From positions 1,430,957 through 1,494,956 of the forward strand of contig NW_002060944.1 of assembly GCF_000150275.1 (NCBI RefSeq): a stretch of 64,000 bases of DNA, read 5' to 3'. Below, piece after piece: positions 51,509 through 64,000 of the stretch. A program made the position numbers and the translations under genes. Every line of letters starts with the position of its first letter. The stretch's first letter is position 1. The notes beneath the pieces were generated by a model. The model worked only from the letters and a program-made list of their open reading frames with translations. It did not search any database and was not told where the DNA came from. The stretch comes from Trichoplax adhaerens (Eukaryota; Placozoa; Uniplacotomia; Trichoplacea; Trichoplacidae).

Positions 51509-52948
51509 AGTTGACGATTAATTAATAGAACTTATCAATTATGTAAAGTAATGGTAATGAATAAAAGCGCAAGATCTTGTTGTGATGTTGGTGATAGAGT
51601 TAAAATGGTTTACAAAAATAGTCTTGATATCGCAGCATAAAATGGATAATCTATTTTGCTAACAACTGTTCATAATGATAATTTACATGTAATTATTTGA
51701 TTAGACAAAATAAAGGAACATGTGATTGTGGTCATGACTTTGATACGTTGTACACATCCTAGATATCATTTACTAAAGGCTTATCGATTGCTATCGATCA
51801 CAGCTGATACACTATTCAAAAGAGTTCGTATAACATAAATCTATCAACACTATTTGCCATTACTAATAAGCATTTATTTCGAGCTAGTAACTCATGAAAG
51901 AACTAATGAATTATCCTTACCTGTATGGATATTAGTAATCATCCGTCCATTTAGTTATCATGTTACCACCTCATATTACACACACGTGATGTACGTATGT
52001 AGTATATTATGCGGAATAACTTGGGCATAATAACCGTAAATACTTTTCATAAGATAGCTTAAGTAGTAACGTTCTGATAATAACTTTACTTGACGTCTTA
52101 CATATTTTTCAATAGATAATGATGTATTTCTACAATACAATACTGTTTAACTACTGTTAGTACGGGCACGATTACTGTTCGACGGCTTTAATTGTGAAGA
52201 AATAAGCAGCTACGATCTCATTAATTTCTGATAATACGAAGATAGTCAGTATTTTGAGTTGCACTGTAGGTAGATTTTAATCTGATTTAGATTTGATTTA
52301 TGACCGAAATGCTTGTAAATATCGTATTAACCTATCCATCAATATGTATTGTATGTGCAATTCATAGTCTGCAATTGTTTAGTTGCTTTTAGTCGAGCAG
52401 AGTAAAACAGTATGTTGTGGTATAATTTTTATTACAAAAAATGCTAGAAATTGAAATCACACACGAAGAATATTTAATCAAAGTTATTTCAGGATAAACT
52501 AGAGCTCTGTTTTATTGTAAAGATGACATTTCGAAAGTTTGGTTTAATAATACTTATAATGATCAGTCTAATCAGTGAGACCGAAACGTTTAAAATTTTA
52601 TATTTATCAAAACTGTAACCCTAATGACATTATTTCAGAAAGATAAGATTACGGTCCGACTGATTTAAATGGCTAGACTTTAATTACTAATGCAAATTTT
52701 TTGTTTATTATTCTTCAATAGACCGTTCCTAGGTATATCAATTGATAGTTGTAATAAATAGAAAAAGCACTGGCGCATCGAAAAACTTTGGAAATTTACT
52801 AACTGTAAGAATACATAGCAGACTTGATGTTAAAACACAATCTCATGATAATAGAAATAAATAAGGAAAAGTTCCAGAAACTTACTGAGAATGTAAAGTT
52901 AAATCAACTTTAGATTCATTCACCAAATTTATGGCTAAAATATCAGTT
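51509..52948. other. Spacer downstream of TRPA copy 3
   Basis: Nothing recognisable on either strand; presumably the 3' flank of copy 3. Confidence 0.5.
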
Positions 52949-55900
52949 TCATTCAACTCTCGGAAGTGAATGCAGACTATTTGACTGTACCATTTTCTTA
53001 ATTTCATCTTGCAAACTTTCAAATTGCTTTCCTACTGTTTCATGGAGGGCATTCATACGATCCGATAGAATGCTTATATTCTTAGTAAGGCTATCAATTC
53101 TTAAATCAAAGTTTTTAGATGGTTATTAACGCATGGTTTTCAATTAACAACAATATTCTTAATAATCTTATATCTACAATGTCAACCAATCTTTATACCA
53201 AATTAAACTCAAAAACACTATTATTATGACTATTTGAATTAACCTCAAGTAAACTTATGCAAAAGAATATATCACATTTTGTATCCCTAGCTTGGTAATC
53301 CGAGATTCTAAAAAATTTATTATATACTGGCTAATTTTAGCCTGAAAACTAACTATACTAACGAATTCTAGGGCAATATACCGTTTTACTTAAACCTAAT
53401 GTATACTACTTGAAAGAAGTGATAGATGTTAGCTGAAGTAACTTTTAGGTGTAGTACTATATGCAGTTTTAGATGAACAAATTATAGAATTCTTTATGAA
53501 AGACTTTAAATGTCATACTTAAAAATGTTTATGAAATTGTACTTGTTTAAGTATGATAATTATATTACAGTAGTATTTATGATAGTAATTATGGTGGGTA
53601 GACTTGCAGTTTCAAATATAAAATGGAATGGATGGCACTACATATGATCATACGAATATTTAACGAATTTGTTCATGCATAATTTTTGGATAGAAAACCA
53701 GAAATTAAAAATTATTTTGTACTATTAAAGTCCCATTTGCAAATTTTACTTTTCAGAATATGCACATTTCAAAACATAATTAAGATCTTACAAATTGTAC
53801 TTGAATGGAATTATCTAGTTGACGATACCTTTGTTCCTGATCTTTCAATTGATCAGAGACTACTGTTAATTTGTCTTTCTCTTTCTTAGGGTCTTCATGA
53901 TCCTTAGTAGTGTCTAAAATTCCGCTATCTTTCCAACTGGAGTTGAATTCTTCATCACTCATCTGAAATTTCAGCAAATGAGTAAGTAATTAATGATAAA
54001 ATTTAAAGAAATTATAAATATCTTCTAAAATTGCATGGGTATACCAAAAAGTTTGGCGGACATAAGCTAACAAAGAATTCTTTTTAAGTTCGCCTTACAT
54101 TTTCCAAATCTTTGGTGATATATTCAGTTTGAAATCCGATATAGAAGTAATGTTTAAACCTGAATGGAAAAGTTCTTTCTAAATTATCTAAGTATTCCAG
54201 GCGTGATGATAACATTCTCAAATCTGCTTCACGCCTAACTTTATCAATATCACCGACAGCTAGACCAACCTAATTAACGTACAATCCAAAAATTGAAACT
54301 ATCAGATTATGGTGTTATTTCGATAGCAATAAATAGTAGGCAGTTTTGAAAAAAAATAATAGAGATTTTCTTCACGCGTAAGTTAGCTTATGTACCATTA
54401 AATTCATAACGATCACTGGCATAATAAAAATGAAGACTCCAATCATAAGCAATGAGACCACACTTTCTGGCATCACAATTTCTCCAGATTTAATATTATC
54501 AAACCATGTACCATCGTAATCCATTTCACCAATCATCATATTCAAAACTTTTATAAATGCGAGTGGCAGGCTGTAAAATGTTGCCTATAAGAAGGAGTGA
54601 GAAAAATCTGCTATTAGTACTATTGTATTTTAAATTAAAGGTTCGAGTAAGCTTTTGACATGTCCTAGCAGAGATTACGATGTCTATTGCCATCTGTCTT
54701 TCATGAGAAATTTCACGTTAAAAAGTTAAGAATTCCACAAGAAAGACAAAATATTTACGGTTTCCTTACTTGTCTAGGGTTTAATATGGTAAAACTGAGT
54801 GCAAAGCCCATAGATAAGATCACAACAATACCTAAAGTCTGGGATAGTATAATTAATAATATAATTTGCAATCGATGAAGCAATACTTTATTAATACGAA
54901 TATGATTTAAATGGTTCCATTAATATAAACTGCAGAATACAATAGTAACTGTCAAATGTATAGAACACGTAACGAAAATGGATATTCTAGGCTGAGGTAT
55001 AAACTAGGCTGTTTCCTCGATTATTATTGTAATAAGAATCTAGCTCTTCAATCATGTGCTATTTATAGGGTTAATAAAGGATATGACAGGAATAGCTTAC
55101 TTATAAGAACTAAGAATCACTGAAGTTGTCATAGTGCTAGCTTTACCAGTTAATATGTACGGTATAACTATCGTGAATCGTCTTCACGATTATTGCATGT
55201 TCGCTAATATTATTTAGTTAATTTTACGATTATTTTAATTTAATACTCATTTATCCAATTACTGCACTGTTGTAGCTATAGAATTTTTTAGTGGTAAATC
55301 AGCACTGCTAATTAAAATATCAATATAAAATTATGCATTTGTATTTTCTAAATAATGTGAAAAAAATTCATTTAATGTATATCTTACATTGACTACCGTC
55401 GCTAAGACAGATTGAAGCATGTGAACGTAAACGCCAATAAAATCTAGCCTGTGAATTTAAAAATAATTATTAGTGAACCATCAAAGTATTGAAAATTATA
55501 GTTATCAATAAAAAGTTATAAGTTTTGTCACAAACATTTATAGTAAATAAGTGACTTTGGCCTACTGTCCACTATAGGCTTATAGAAATAAAAATTCAAT
55601 TATACCTTTCCATTGCTAATAGAAGATTGACATAAGCAAGAAAAATTATAACGCTGTAGAGGGTATAAGTGATGTCGGCAACCCTTATAAATCCAGTTGC
55701 CATGAGAGACAGGTATATTGCGAGATCGATATAGTTAGAAAATGATTTGAAGTAATGCATTCCCTGCACGTTGAAATAAGTTCATTAAAAGTAATACAAT
55801 GATTTAAATTCATTATTTGTTATAAATATACATTATTATATTTGTACAACAGAATATTGAGCGCGTTGCAGTTGTACATGTGGCCACTGGAAATAAGGAC

Positions 55901-58900
55901 ATTCTAAGTCAACATACGCGTAAACACTGGCAAAGGATAGTAATCAAGTCTAGAATGATCTTTTGTTCGACTGCTTTTATGATCTCTGAGAATATTAAAT
56001 CATTTTTTCATTGCTACATGAAATAGTCATAACTTTAAAGCCTTCAGATTCATTGTAATATCACTGATTTAATCAATACTATAGTTAATTAGGTGTAATT
56101 ACTGTACAAAAATATCGACATTAGACGAGTTTGAATCAGCACTTCTGCAGACACAAATATTATTCGTTATTTATTTGTTTATAGCAATGGGTACAAAATC
56201 TTCTGTGTTATTAGTTAGGGATGCAGTAAACAAGTTTGAAGGTTTCTTTTCACTACCGAAGCTTACTTGATTATATAGTTGAAATATCTCTTTAGTCAAA
56301 TTTATCCATGCGAAAACTCCCAAAAATTCTACAAGAGCTGCTAAATTGGCATCAGTCTGTTATTCAGAAAATAATTTCAAAATTAATATCTTTTACAACT
56401 AGTGTGAGAGCATTTGTAATTTTATAATAATAGTAAATATTATTTTCTATCTAACACGATACGGCGGAAGCGTAGCATTAACTGGCGCGCTCTTGGAATT
56501 AAGTTCAAATGTAGGTTTCAGAGTAGCTGCTGATGTGGTAGGTAGTCTTCCGCTGGACGCCCAGTCTAATCCCTTAATTGGTTCTCTTTCAAAGGTATAA
56601 AATACATAAATATCTTCGGCATAGATAATATATACTGTTAATGCCACCACAAAGGCGAGATAGATACATAAATTCACATAATAAAAGTATTGACCATATT
56701 TTCTCCTATATGAAGATGAATTACATTTGATCGCGTTTAGTGAAATATATTATCAAAATATCAAGATCCTAGTATTATTCATTAAGGAAAGCATCGATTT
56801 AATGATGCTTTCATCGAAATATAGAAAGATAAATTTTGATAATTAGCTATAGCAACAAAATATACTGACCATTTTGCATCTCGGAGTTTAGCAGCTAAGG
56901 GATGATTTAATAAATCAATATTTCTCGACTCCATCATTGTCTTTCACAGATAAATTAAGAATTTTATATTAATTTTTCAAAGGCATACTTAAAATTTAGA
57001 AGACGTCTACCCTTATTAACATTTTTGGGTCATGATTAGTTATGGCTGATGTTAAAATTACTTATCGTAAAAAATAGAAATACAAGAGTGTACTCTTATC
57101 AAAGAATTGCAGTCGATTATTAGTCCATTTAATTTAGAGTATTTAGATTTTGTTTCAGCTGCACTAATATTTGTAGAAAATTCGATATTCAAAGTGCTCG
57201 AAAAGTGTGGTGCATAAGTTGAAAAGCTTAATAGATCAGTTCTTCTTCCTTGACACTTTTAACTGATTCATGGTATTTTAGTTGAGAAAAATGTATTTAA
57301 AATCCTATTTATTTTACTAGCAAAATTATAACCAATTTTATACGGTGCCGTTATTTCTCCTCAGGATTCATCTTTTGAGGTTATCATATTCAAAAAATAG
57401 TAGTCGTCAGAAATATTAGTTTATTTAAGTATGGTTGCTTACAATTAGGCCATTTCTTTTATGTGGACTTTTGGCATATTTACCAGTTACTTTAACTTCT
57501 GGATTAGGATCAAGTAATGAAAAGTCGTAAAGTGTTTCAACCCGCTGTTCGTGGATCAAAAGAGTGGTATGAAGTAAGTTAAAAATTTTCCTCTGTCTTT
57601 TTTCCATAAGCCTTAATAAGCTCAATAGTTTAGCAGTTACATAAACTATAATCTTTACGTCTTTGAAAATGTAATAATTTACCCTGTAAGATTTTTTACT
57701 TTCATCGATAAGTTTCGTTTCTTGTCGTGAAATACTGGAATCCATGACTGTCTAGTAATTGAATAGCAAATTTAAATAGAGGCACGAGCAAAAATTTTCG
57801 CGGATTTGTAGTGCCTAAGGAATATTAAATTTACCCGTAGTTACTGTGGTGTTAACTGGACTTTAAACTTACTTTTGCGACATTGGGTAAATTTTGAATC
57901 ATATGCTGCATCGTCGTTCGACCATCTTTGTTTATGCGTTTCAAAAGCAGCTTACCACTATAAAAAGCGAAGTCGAGAATAATCAAATAAAATTGTATTC
58001 TTGAATCAGTTACAGCTTAAAAATATTTCTATTGCTTTGATTTAACTTAATATATTTGTTTATTTTTATCACAACGTGTATGTTTATATACAGATCTTTA
58101 TTTGTATGATCGATAACTTACTTTGCATGATTAATAAATATATTAGCGACACTTTCTTGCTTATAATGGATAGCAAAATCTAGACTAGTTAGGTTATTAA
58201 CGTCGGTTGTCATTAAATTAGCTCCGTGCTTTAATAAAAGGACCGCAATTTCGGCATATCCTTGAGCTGCCGCTATATGTAAAAGTGTTTCCTGTTTTAA
58301 CGACAAGATAAAATTGAAGCAGTCAAATAATTTTCTTACAATTATAACAGTCGAAGTAGAATATTAATATGGTACTAACTATTCGAAGAGAACTAGAAAA
58401 GCGCAGTATATTTGGCATCATAATTTAACAGAATGTAATGTAATCTATGATTCTAGCTCTTTCTAAAATATAAGTAGTTTAGATTGTTCTTAACTATATA
58501 TGATTTTTACCATCCTCCGTATTACTACATATTCAGATACAGATTGCACTGTTTAGTTATTTACTCTTACAGCATTCATAGTATTCATTTTTCTTGAAAT
58601 TATTTCCTATCGGATGGATTATTACGGTATTTGTTGTATTTAATTTTACAATCTTACTCTGCATGTGCTCTATCTTCAAGCTATACGAAGAGATACCGCC
58701 GACCTCTGTTTATAATTCAGTGGCTGCAATATTTGCTGTGTAGTACCGAATTTCTCCCGTTACTTCACAAGAGCTTACGCGCCCCTCTACAGCAATTAAT
58801 ATTATCGCACGATTTCTAGTCTATGATAAAGTATCCAATTTTTACTGAATATATTTGTTTTTAGCTTCGAATGGTAGCTAACTCAAGTTCTACCCTCTAT

Positions 58901-61900
58901 TACGTAAACCAAAATCGTTCTTGACAAGAAAAATCTCCCTAGCGGATGCTATAACTAATATTTACCATTGCACCAGCGATAGCTAGTAAACGAATAAGCA
59001 AAGTAAAATAATATTTAAAGTGTAAGATAATTACAGTTACTTCTTACTTCAGAACTATTAGTAACGTTAGCTGAAACTCCATATTGTAATAGAATGTTAA
59101 CAATATTAGCATAGCCAGAGCGTACGGCAATTTCGATGGGGGTGGTATAACTGCCATCTCTATTTAGAAATTGAAGGAATAAAATCAGTTAATTTGACTT
59201 TGTACACGTCGAGCAGTGGGGGATTATGTGTGATGATTTTTGGGTGATACAAAACATTACTTATTGCAAATTAATACTTCCGTTCTGCATTTATATCGAC
59301 TGTAAATCTTGCTTGCAAAGCTAGACCTAAGAAGCTCACTGTTTATTCTATACTGTAGATACAGCAAAGTAAATATACTGGCCTTTTATCGGCATTAGCT
59401 CCGAAATTCAAGCAAAATTCAGTTGCTTCTGGATTACAAGATAGCACTGCCATATGTAATGGAGTTCTAGAATTTTCACCTAAGCTATTAATCAATGACG
59501 GTACTTGCTGACTTATATATTGAATAGTTCGTATGTTACCATTTCTAGAAATAAAGAGCAATACAATCTTAAATTTATTTTAAATTGTGCTGTACTGTAT
59601 ATTCCTGAGAACTGTAGACAATTTATCACTTGAAATGAAACGAGTTACGATTGACATTGCTTGTGTAAACTCGTATTTCTAATTCGAATTTAAATAGTAA
59701 CTTCACACATAACTTATATCATAAAGGAATGAAATTTTCATTGCAGTTTCCTTAGCATTTAATATTTATGATGAAACTTATACATAAAAAATATATATTG
59801 ACTTACAAGCATGCAAGATGAAGGGGTGTGTTATCGTCGCCGTCACTGACATCTATCAGTGCACCTTTACTTGCTAATAGCCTTATGATCTATAATATTA
59901 CCAAGAGATAATCTTTTTCACAGAGCGAACAATAATATAGCTTTAAATAAAATCTTTAAGGGATCTATTACTGCAAATAAATATGTAGCTTAACGAAGCA
60001 ATGTAATTCATTTTCCTAATTCTAGGAAACTGCTGGCAATTGTATCGTCAATTATATTACCAAGTAATTTTATAGCTACTGCTGCACTATTAGTGTCAAC
60101 TAAAATGTTGTATAATTTTGATTCGCACTAAATTGGAAAAATTATGCTATAAGTTATCAAGAATACTTACATTATAATTTCCAGCTTCGGCAGCACAATG
60201 CATGGCCGTCCTTCCTCTTGAATCAATCTCATTTAAAAGATTGATTGCTTCATTCTGTGTAATATTAAATATGCATTCTATAATAAGTTATTAATATTAA
60301 CTTTTGCAAACATTGCTTAGAAAGAATGCTCTATAATAACTATAATTTTATTACAGTACATAAGCTTGAACCCTTATTTTAAACACTTTCCATCACAGAG
60401 CTAATAATAGACTTCCTATTTCCGTAAATATAAAGGTGAAATTCTTAAATTTGTAACAATAAGTAGAATAAGACGTATACAGCTTCAAATAGAGGACGTT
60501 GTTTTTCGTAGAAAGGTAATTTCCTTACTTAAGTGTTAACGAATAATATAACCTCTATTTATACCCGGTGTATTTTATTCTATTATAAAGTATTTTTTTA
60601 ATCTATAAAAAATCGTAGCAAGTTTTAATTGCTAATTTCCTGTTTGATTGCTTAAAATCTTTATAATAAAGTAAAAGCAAGCATTAATGAACTTACTGAA
60701 AGTAATTCTTGCATAACGGCTATCCGATTCTGAACAGCTGCCATGTGAATACAGGATTGATTGCGATCATCATATATCATAACACTAGCGTTTCTTGATA
60801 ATAAGTATTGAAGAGTTTCTAGTTTATCTTTTTCGATTGCATGATGTACCGCTGATTTATGCCGACCATCCACGCTGTCAATATTTGCACCCTAAATTTT
60901 GTGGTAATGATAGTTATAAATTTTTTACGAATTTAAAAAGCAGCAGCATTAAATTTCAATCTTAGATTGTATAGTGACGATTAACAGAATAAAACTGCGT
61001 GATTGTAATGTAGATTATTGCAGTAGGGTAGTGACATATTATGAAATTAGCAGGATTAATTACAGTAAGTCAGAGCGTTCAGCGATAAAGCTAGCATTGG
61101 TATAAACTATTAATATTGTGATAATAATGAAACTAATTATGGTGTCCAAGAATACAAATTCTTACATTTTTTAGCAAATGTTCTATAATATCAATGTAAC
61201 CACAGGATGAAGCTATGTGCAGGGGAGTTCTATAAGAATTATCCCGTGCTTCGAATTCAGCACCATGAGTAATTAGTACTTTAACGGCTTCAATTCGTCC
61301 TGATGCAACGGCAACATGGAGTGGAGTTTGACCATCTTTCTGTTAGGCAATGAAGTAGTAGAAAATTTTAAATGCAATCAGACCAATTGATGAAATCATT
61401 TGTTTCGATTTAAAAAGAAATTAAAATGACACTTAGCTACACTAATCACTATATAGCATATGCTTCTTATTTTTAGAAATTACCTGGACAGCAAATATGT
61501 TACCACCAGATTCAATGCATAACTTCAAAGCCTTCAATTTTAATAATATACCGTATGCCATAAGACAAATAGAATGAGTATAATCAGCTCTTATTTTGAT
61601 TTATGTACATTGTAGTGTAGCTACTGAACGTACATCCTTCCGGCCTTTCTGGGATGCTTTATGTAATGGTGTTTGCTGCTCATTATCTTGTGCATTAATT
61701 TGATCGATAACTGAAAAATCAGCCTTGGAATAATCTAGTAGTAACTTTATAACGTTTATGGAACCTTTAGCTGCAGCATAATGTATTGGAACACTTCCGT
61801 TAATGGATTTTGTACTGATGTTCGCGCCTCTTTCCAACTACAATCACGTATCGAGTCTTTAGAATTATGTTTAATATTTTACTGGATAGCACTAACTGCA

Positions 61901-63718
61901 AAAAAATTACTGCTGGCAGTAAATGGGCTCCAACTCATACAGCTTTAAAAGCAATAATATTGTACTATCATGACGGTTACATACAATATATGTGTAGAAG
62001 TTGATACAGATTTGGAACTTACTAGTGTTAAACAAACTTCTGCCCTGCCTTTCATAGACGCCAAGTGTAATGCACTCATCATATCTTTGTCAGTTTGATC
62101 AAGTAGCGTAGGGCAGGTATCTAATAAAACCTAGATCAAGATACTTTCAGATTTTTATTTGCCCTCTTTGGATACACTGCATTATTCAGTATCGTACAAT
62201 TTCTGCACCATTACCGCAAGGAAAATAAATTATAGTATTACCTTACATGCTTCAACGTGACCTAATCGACTTGCATGATGCAAAGCAGTTTCTCCATTAG
62301 CATCGGTAATGTTCAAGGAGCAGTTACGAATAATTAACATTCTGAGAGCTTCCACAGCGTTATATTTAGAAGCAATAACTGTAGGCGATACACCGTCGCT
62401 CCCAATACAATTTATGTCTGTAAATTAATGTTTCTATTTTCAGAAGCTTCAATTGAGAGTATATAAAGTAAGACATTATTTAAGGGCTACTTTACTTTAA
62501 AAATAAATTACCAGTAATTTTTAAAACGAATACTGTATGTGATACTATTAATATGCTGAAAACATATCTATACGAATACTACTGATCCTTTATAAAATAT
62601 TATCGGAGCTAGTGTTAGCATAAAAATGTAACTTTCTATAATCACTAACATTAGATAAATTTAAATAAATTATGAAGGTCTTTAGCTAAATACACAACAA
62701 CTAAATTTACAATCGTGTACAACATTTGACAATTAATATGTTTCGTACGTTGTTGACAGTATCTTGAAGTAGGACATACTAGCACCTTAAATTACGAAGT
62801 TAGTCTAAAGGAGAAATTTCCGTAAATAAAATTGTAAAATTTTGTTCGCTAACTTAGTTGCAAGCCTGATAGAGCTACCGTGTAATTCCGTGATGTATTT
62901 ATTATTTCTACTTTGTTTCAGATTACTATTGAAGAAGATTAAGAAATCTTGATGTATTAAGCCTAATTTGGATTGATATTGCAAAAAATTTCGATTTAAT
63001 TCATCAAAACTCTCTAATCTACCTTTATGGCTATCTAAAACTTAATGCTAGAAGATTTATATTGTTTATTGGCACAGAATTATTATCCATATGTACGTAT
63101 ATTATATTTTCAGCTTACGGTAAGGTATATCATAAATCTAATATAAAATAGAGTAAGCTACCAGCTTTACAATTAAAATGGCCCTCACCAACCATAATAT
63201 TATCATTTATAAGTTTTACAAAGATTATACGCATACAGGATTTCTTACCGGCTCCATATGCAAGCAATTTGTCAATAATTTTTGTACGATTATACTTTGC
63301 TGCATAATGAAGGGGAGACAAATTATGTTGATCCAAACAGTTGCACTCGAATCCATTTCCTGTGCCATCATTGAAATACCGTTCTAGAACGGCGACATCG
63401 CCAGATTTTGCTGCCTGGTTAGGAACAATTGATAACGCAAATGCAATGACGAATCAAAAATTACTTTATTAATATATTCAATCTCAGCACTAGTGTCTCT
63501 CTAATATAATTAGCAATTGATCATATTTGATTACATATATATTATTAATGTACCCAAAAGAGATCTCTGTTGCGATCATTATCGTTGGTCATCCTGTACT
63601 GACTAATAACGGATGATCGCAATTCAGAGGGGAGTATATTACTGGCTTGCTTGCTTTCCTGACGATCGATCCCTCTATTTTCAGTCCTACTCCATATTCT
63701 TAAATTTGTTATTGACAT
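52949..63718 (-). CDS. TRPA1-like: TRPA-type ankyrin cation channel, copy 3
   Basis: Third tandem paralogue, complete in the window. Exons: 63554-63718, 63249-63414, 62242-62417, 62023-62130, 61634-61837, 61484-61531, 61166-61339, 60697-60891, 60171-60254, 59807-59889, 59383-59544, 59048-59159, 58122-58291, 57873-57957, 57683-57751, 57443-57544, 56870-56940, 56456-56705, 56267-56356, 55606-55763, 55388-55448, 54770-54838, 54396-54584, 54099-54269, 53829-53962, 52949-53099. Total 3,447 bases, 1,148 aa, phases consistent. Ankyrin array (SPLHYAAKYNRTKII, TPLHKASQKGRKDV), pre-S1 linker, S1-S6, pore MMIGEM (E954), VGLAVGDIDKVRREADL, C-terminal coiled coil (RIDSLTKNISILSDRMNAL). Exon 11 has a non-GT donor, read as GC. 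The Cys kept before S1 in copies 1 and 2 is Ser650 here (MDSS instead of MDSC). Exon 6 acceptor is placed by exon length. Confidence 0.93.
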
Positions 63719-64000
63719 GATGATAATGCCAAATTTTAAAATGTAAGAATTTGTCTAAATTATAATAACATGCGACAATTTCGATAGATTTCTTAGCCAC
63801 GAAAAGTTCTTCAACTAATAAGTACGTTTGATATGTTTACTGAATTATATATCATTTCTAGAAAATAGCACGCTATACATGGTGATTGTCTGATGCTATT
63901 ATGCTAATTATTTTATTTGTACTACCCTTACATTATCTTAGTCTATTAATGGAAGAATTTATTATTTACTATAATAGCTTCATTAATATTAATTATTCAA
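63719..64000. other. Upstream flank of TRPA copy 3
   Basis: AT-rich 5' flank to the window edge; no exon or motif recognised. Confidence 0.4.

Noticed and set aside
58631-58819. Open frame on + within a TRPA copy 3 intron
   Set aside because: Chance frame, no homology; lies between two well-supported ankyrin exons on the other strand.
1-64000. CRISPR arrays, prokaryotic operons, insertion sequences, integrated viral genes
   Set aside because: No evenly spaced repeat-spacer arrays, no transposase or reverse transcriptase reading frames and no viral proteins were seen; gene structure is plainly eukaryotic.

Overview
The window is eukaryotic: AT-rich, with intron-dense genes (mostly introns of about 50-400 bases and GT-AG borders) that encode animal proteins. 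The mix of a MAP2K4-type kinase, BRAT1, MBOAT7 and TRPA channels, together with the compact layout, suggests a simple early-branching metazoan. A placozoan (Trichoplax/Hoilungia type) is my best guess. That is inference from gene content and style, not proven by any marker. All gene models below were spliced by hand. For six of them (MAP2K4, BRAT1, MBOAT7, three TRPA channels) the exon lengths sum to a whole number of codons with no internal stop.

Left part (1-8.8 kb): the N-terminal part of tubulin-folding cofactor D (TBCD) runs leftward off the window edge from 3396. About 2.3 kb away, on the opposite strand, an intact, fully spliceable C-terminal part of TBCD runs rightward (about 5707-8799). 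The two lie head to head. Either the gene is split/inverted here, or a C-terminal copy sits beside a full gene. From 8.8 to 12.4 kb there is no gene I can support, but there is a degenerate three-unit repeat whose middle copy carries exactly four telomere-type CCCTAA units.

Middle part (12.4-27 kb): a complete MAP2K4 (MKK4) kinase on + (12436-17125, 12 exons, 359 aa) converges on a complete BRAT1 homologue on - (22541-17817, 13 exons, 933 aa). BRAT1 is an Integrator/INTS11 partner, and its C-terminus here ends in Asp-Cys-Tyr as in vertebrates. A tRNA-Gly(GCC) with a T-tail lies at 23190-23260. MBOAT7, a lysophosphatidylinositol acyltransferase, follows on - (26942-24639, 4 exons, 457 aa).

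Right part (28-64 kb): three complete TRPA-type ankyrin ion channels stand head to tail on - (28392-36202, 39892-49713, 52949-63718; 1299, 1180 and 1148 aa). Each has 26 exons, and most exon lengths are identical between copies, so the cluster arose by tandem duplication. Between copies 2 and 3 lies a relic of a fourth copy (exons 1-2 only, first exon broken). Two introns in the array appear to use GC instead of GT donors. Short tandem duplications and clusters of the near-palindrome TACTGTAC/GTACAGTA are scattered through the spaces between genes.
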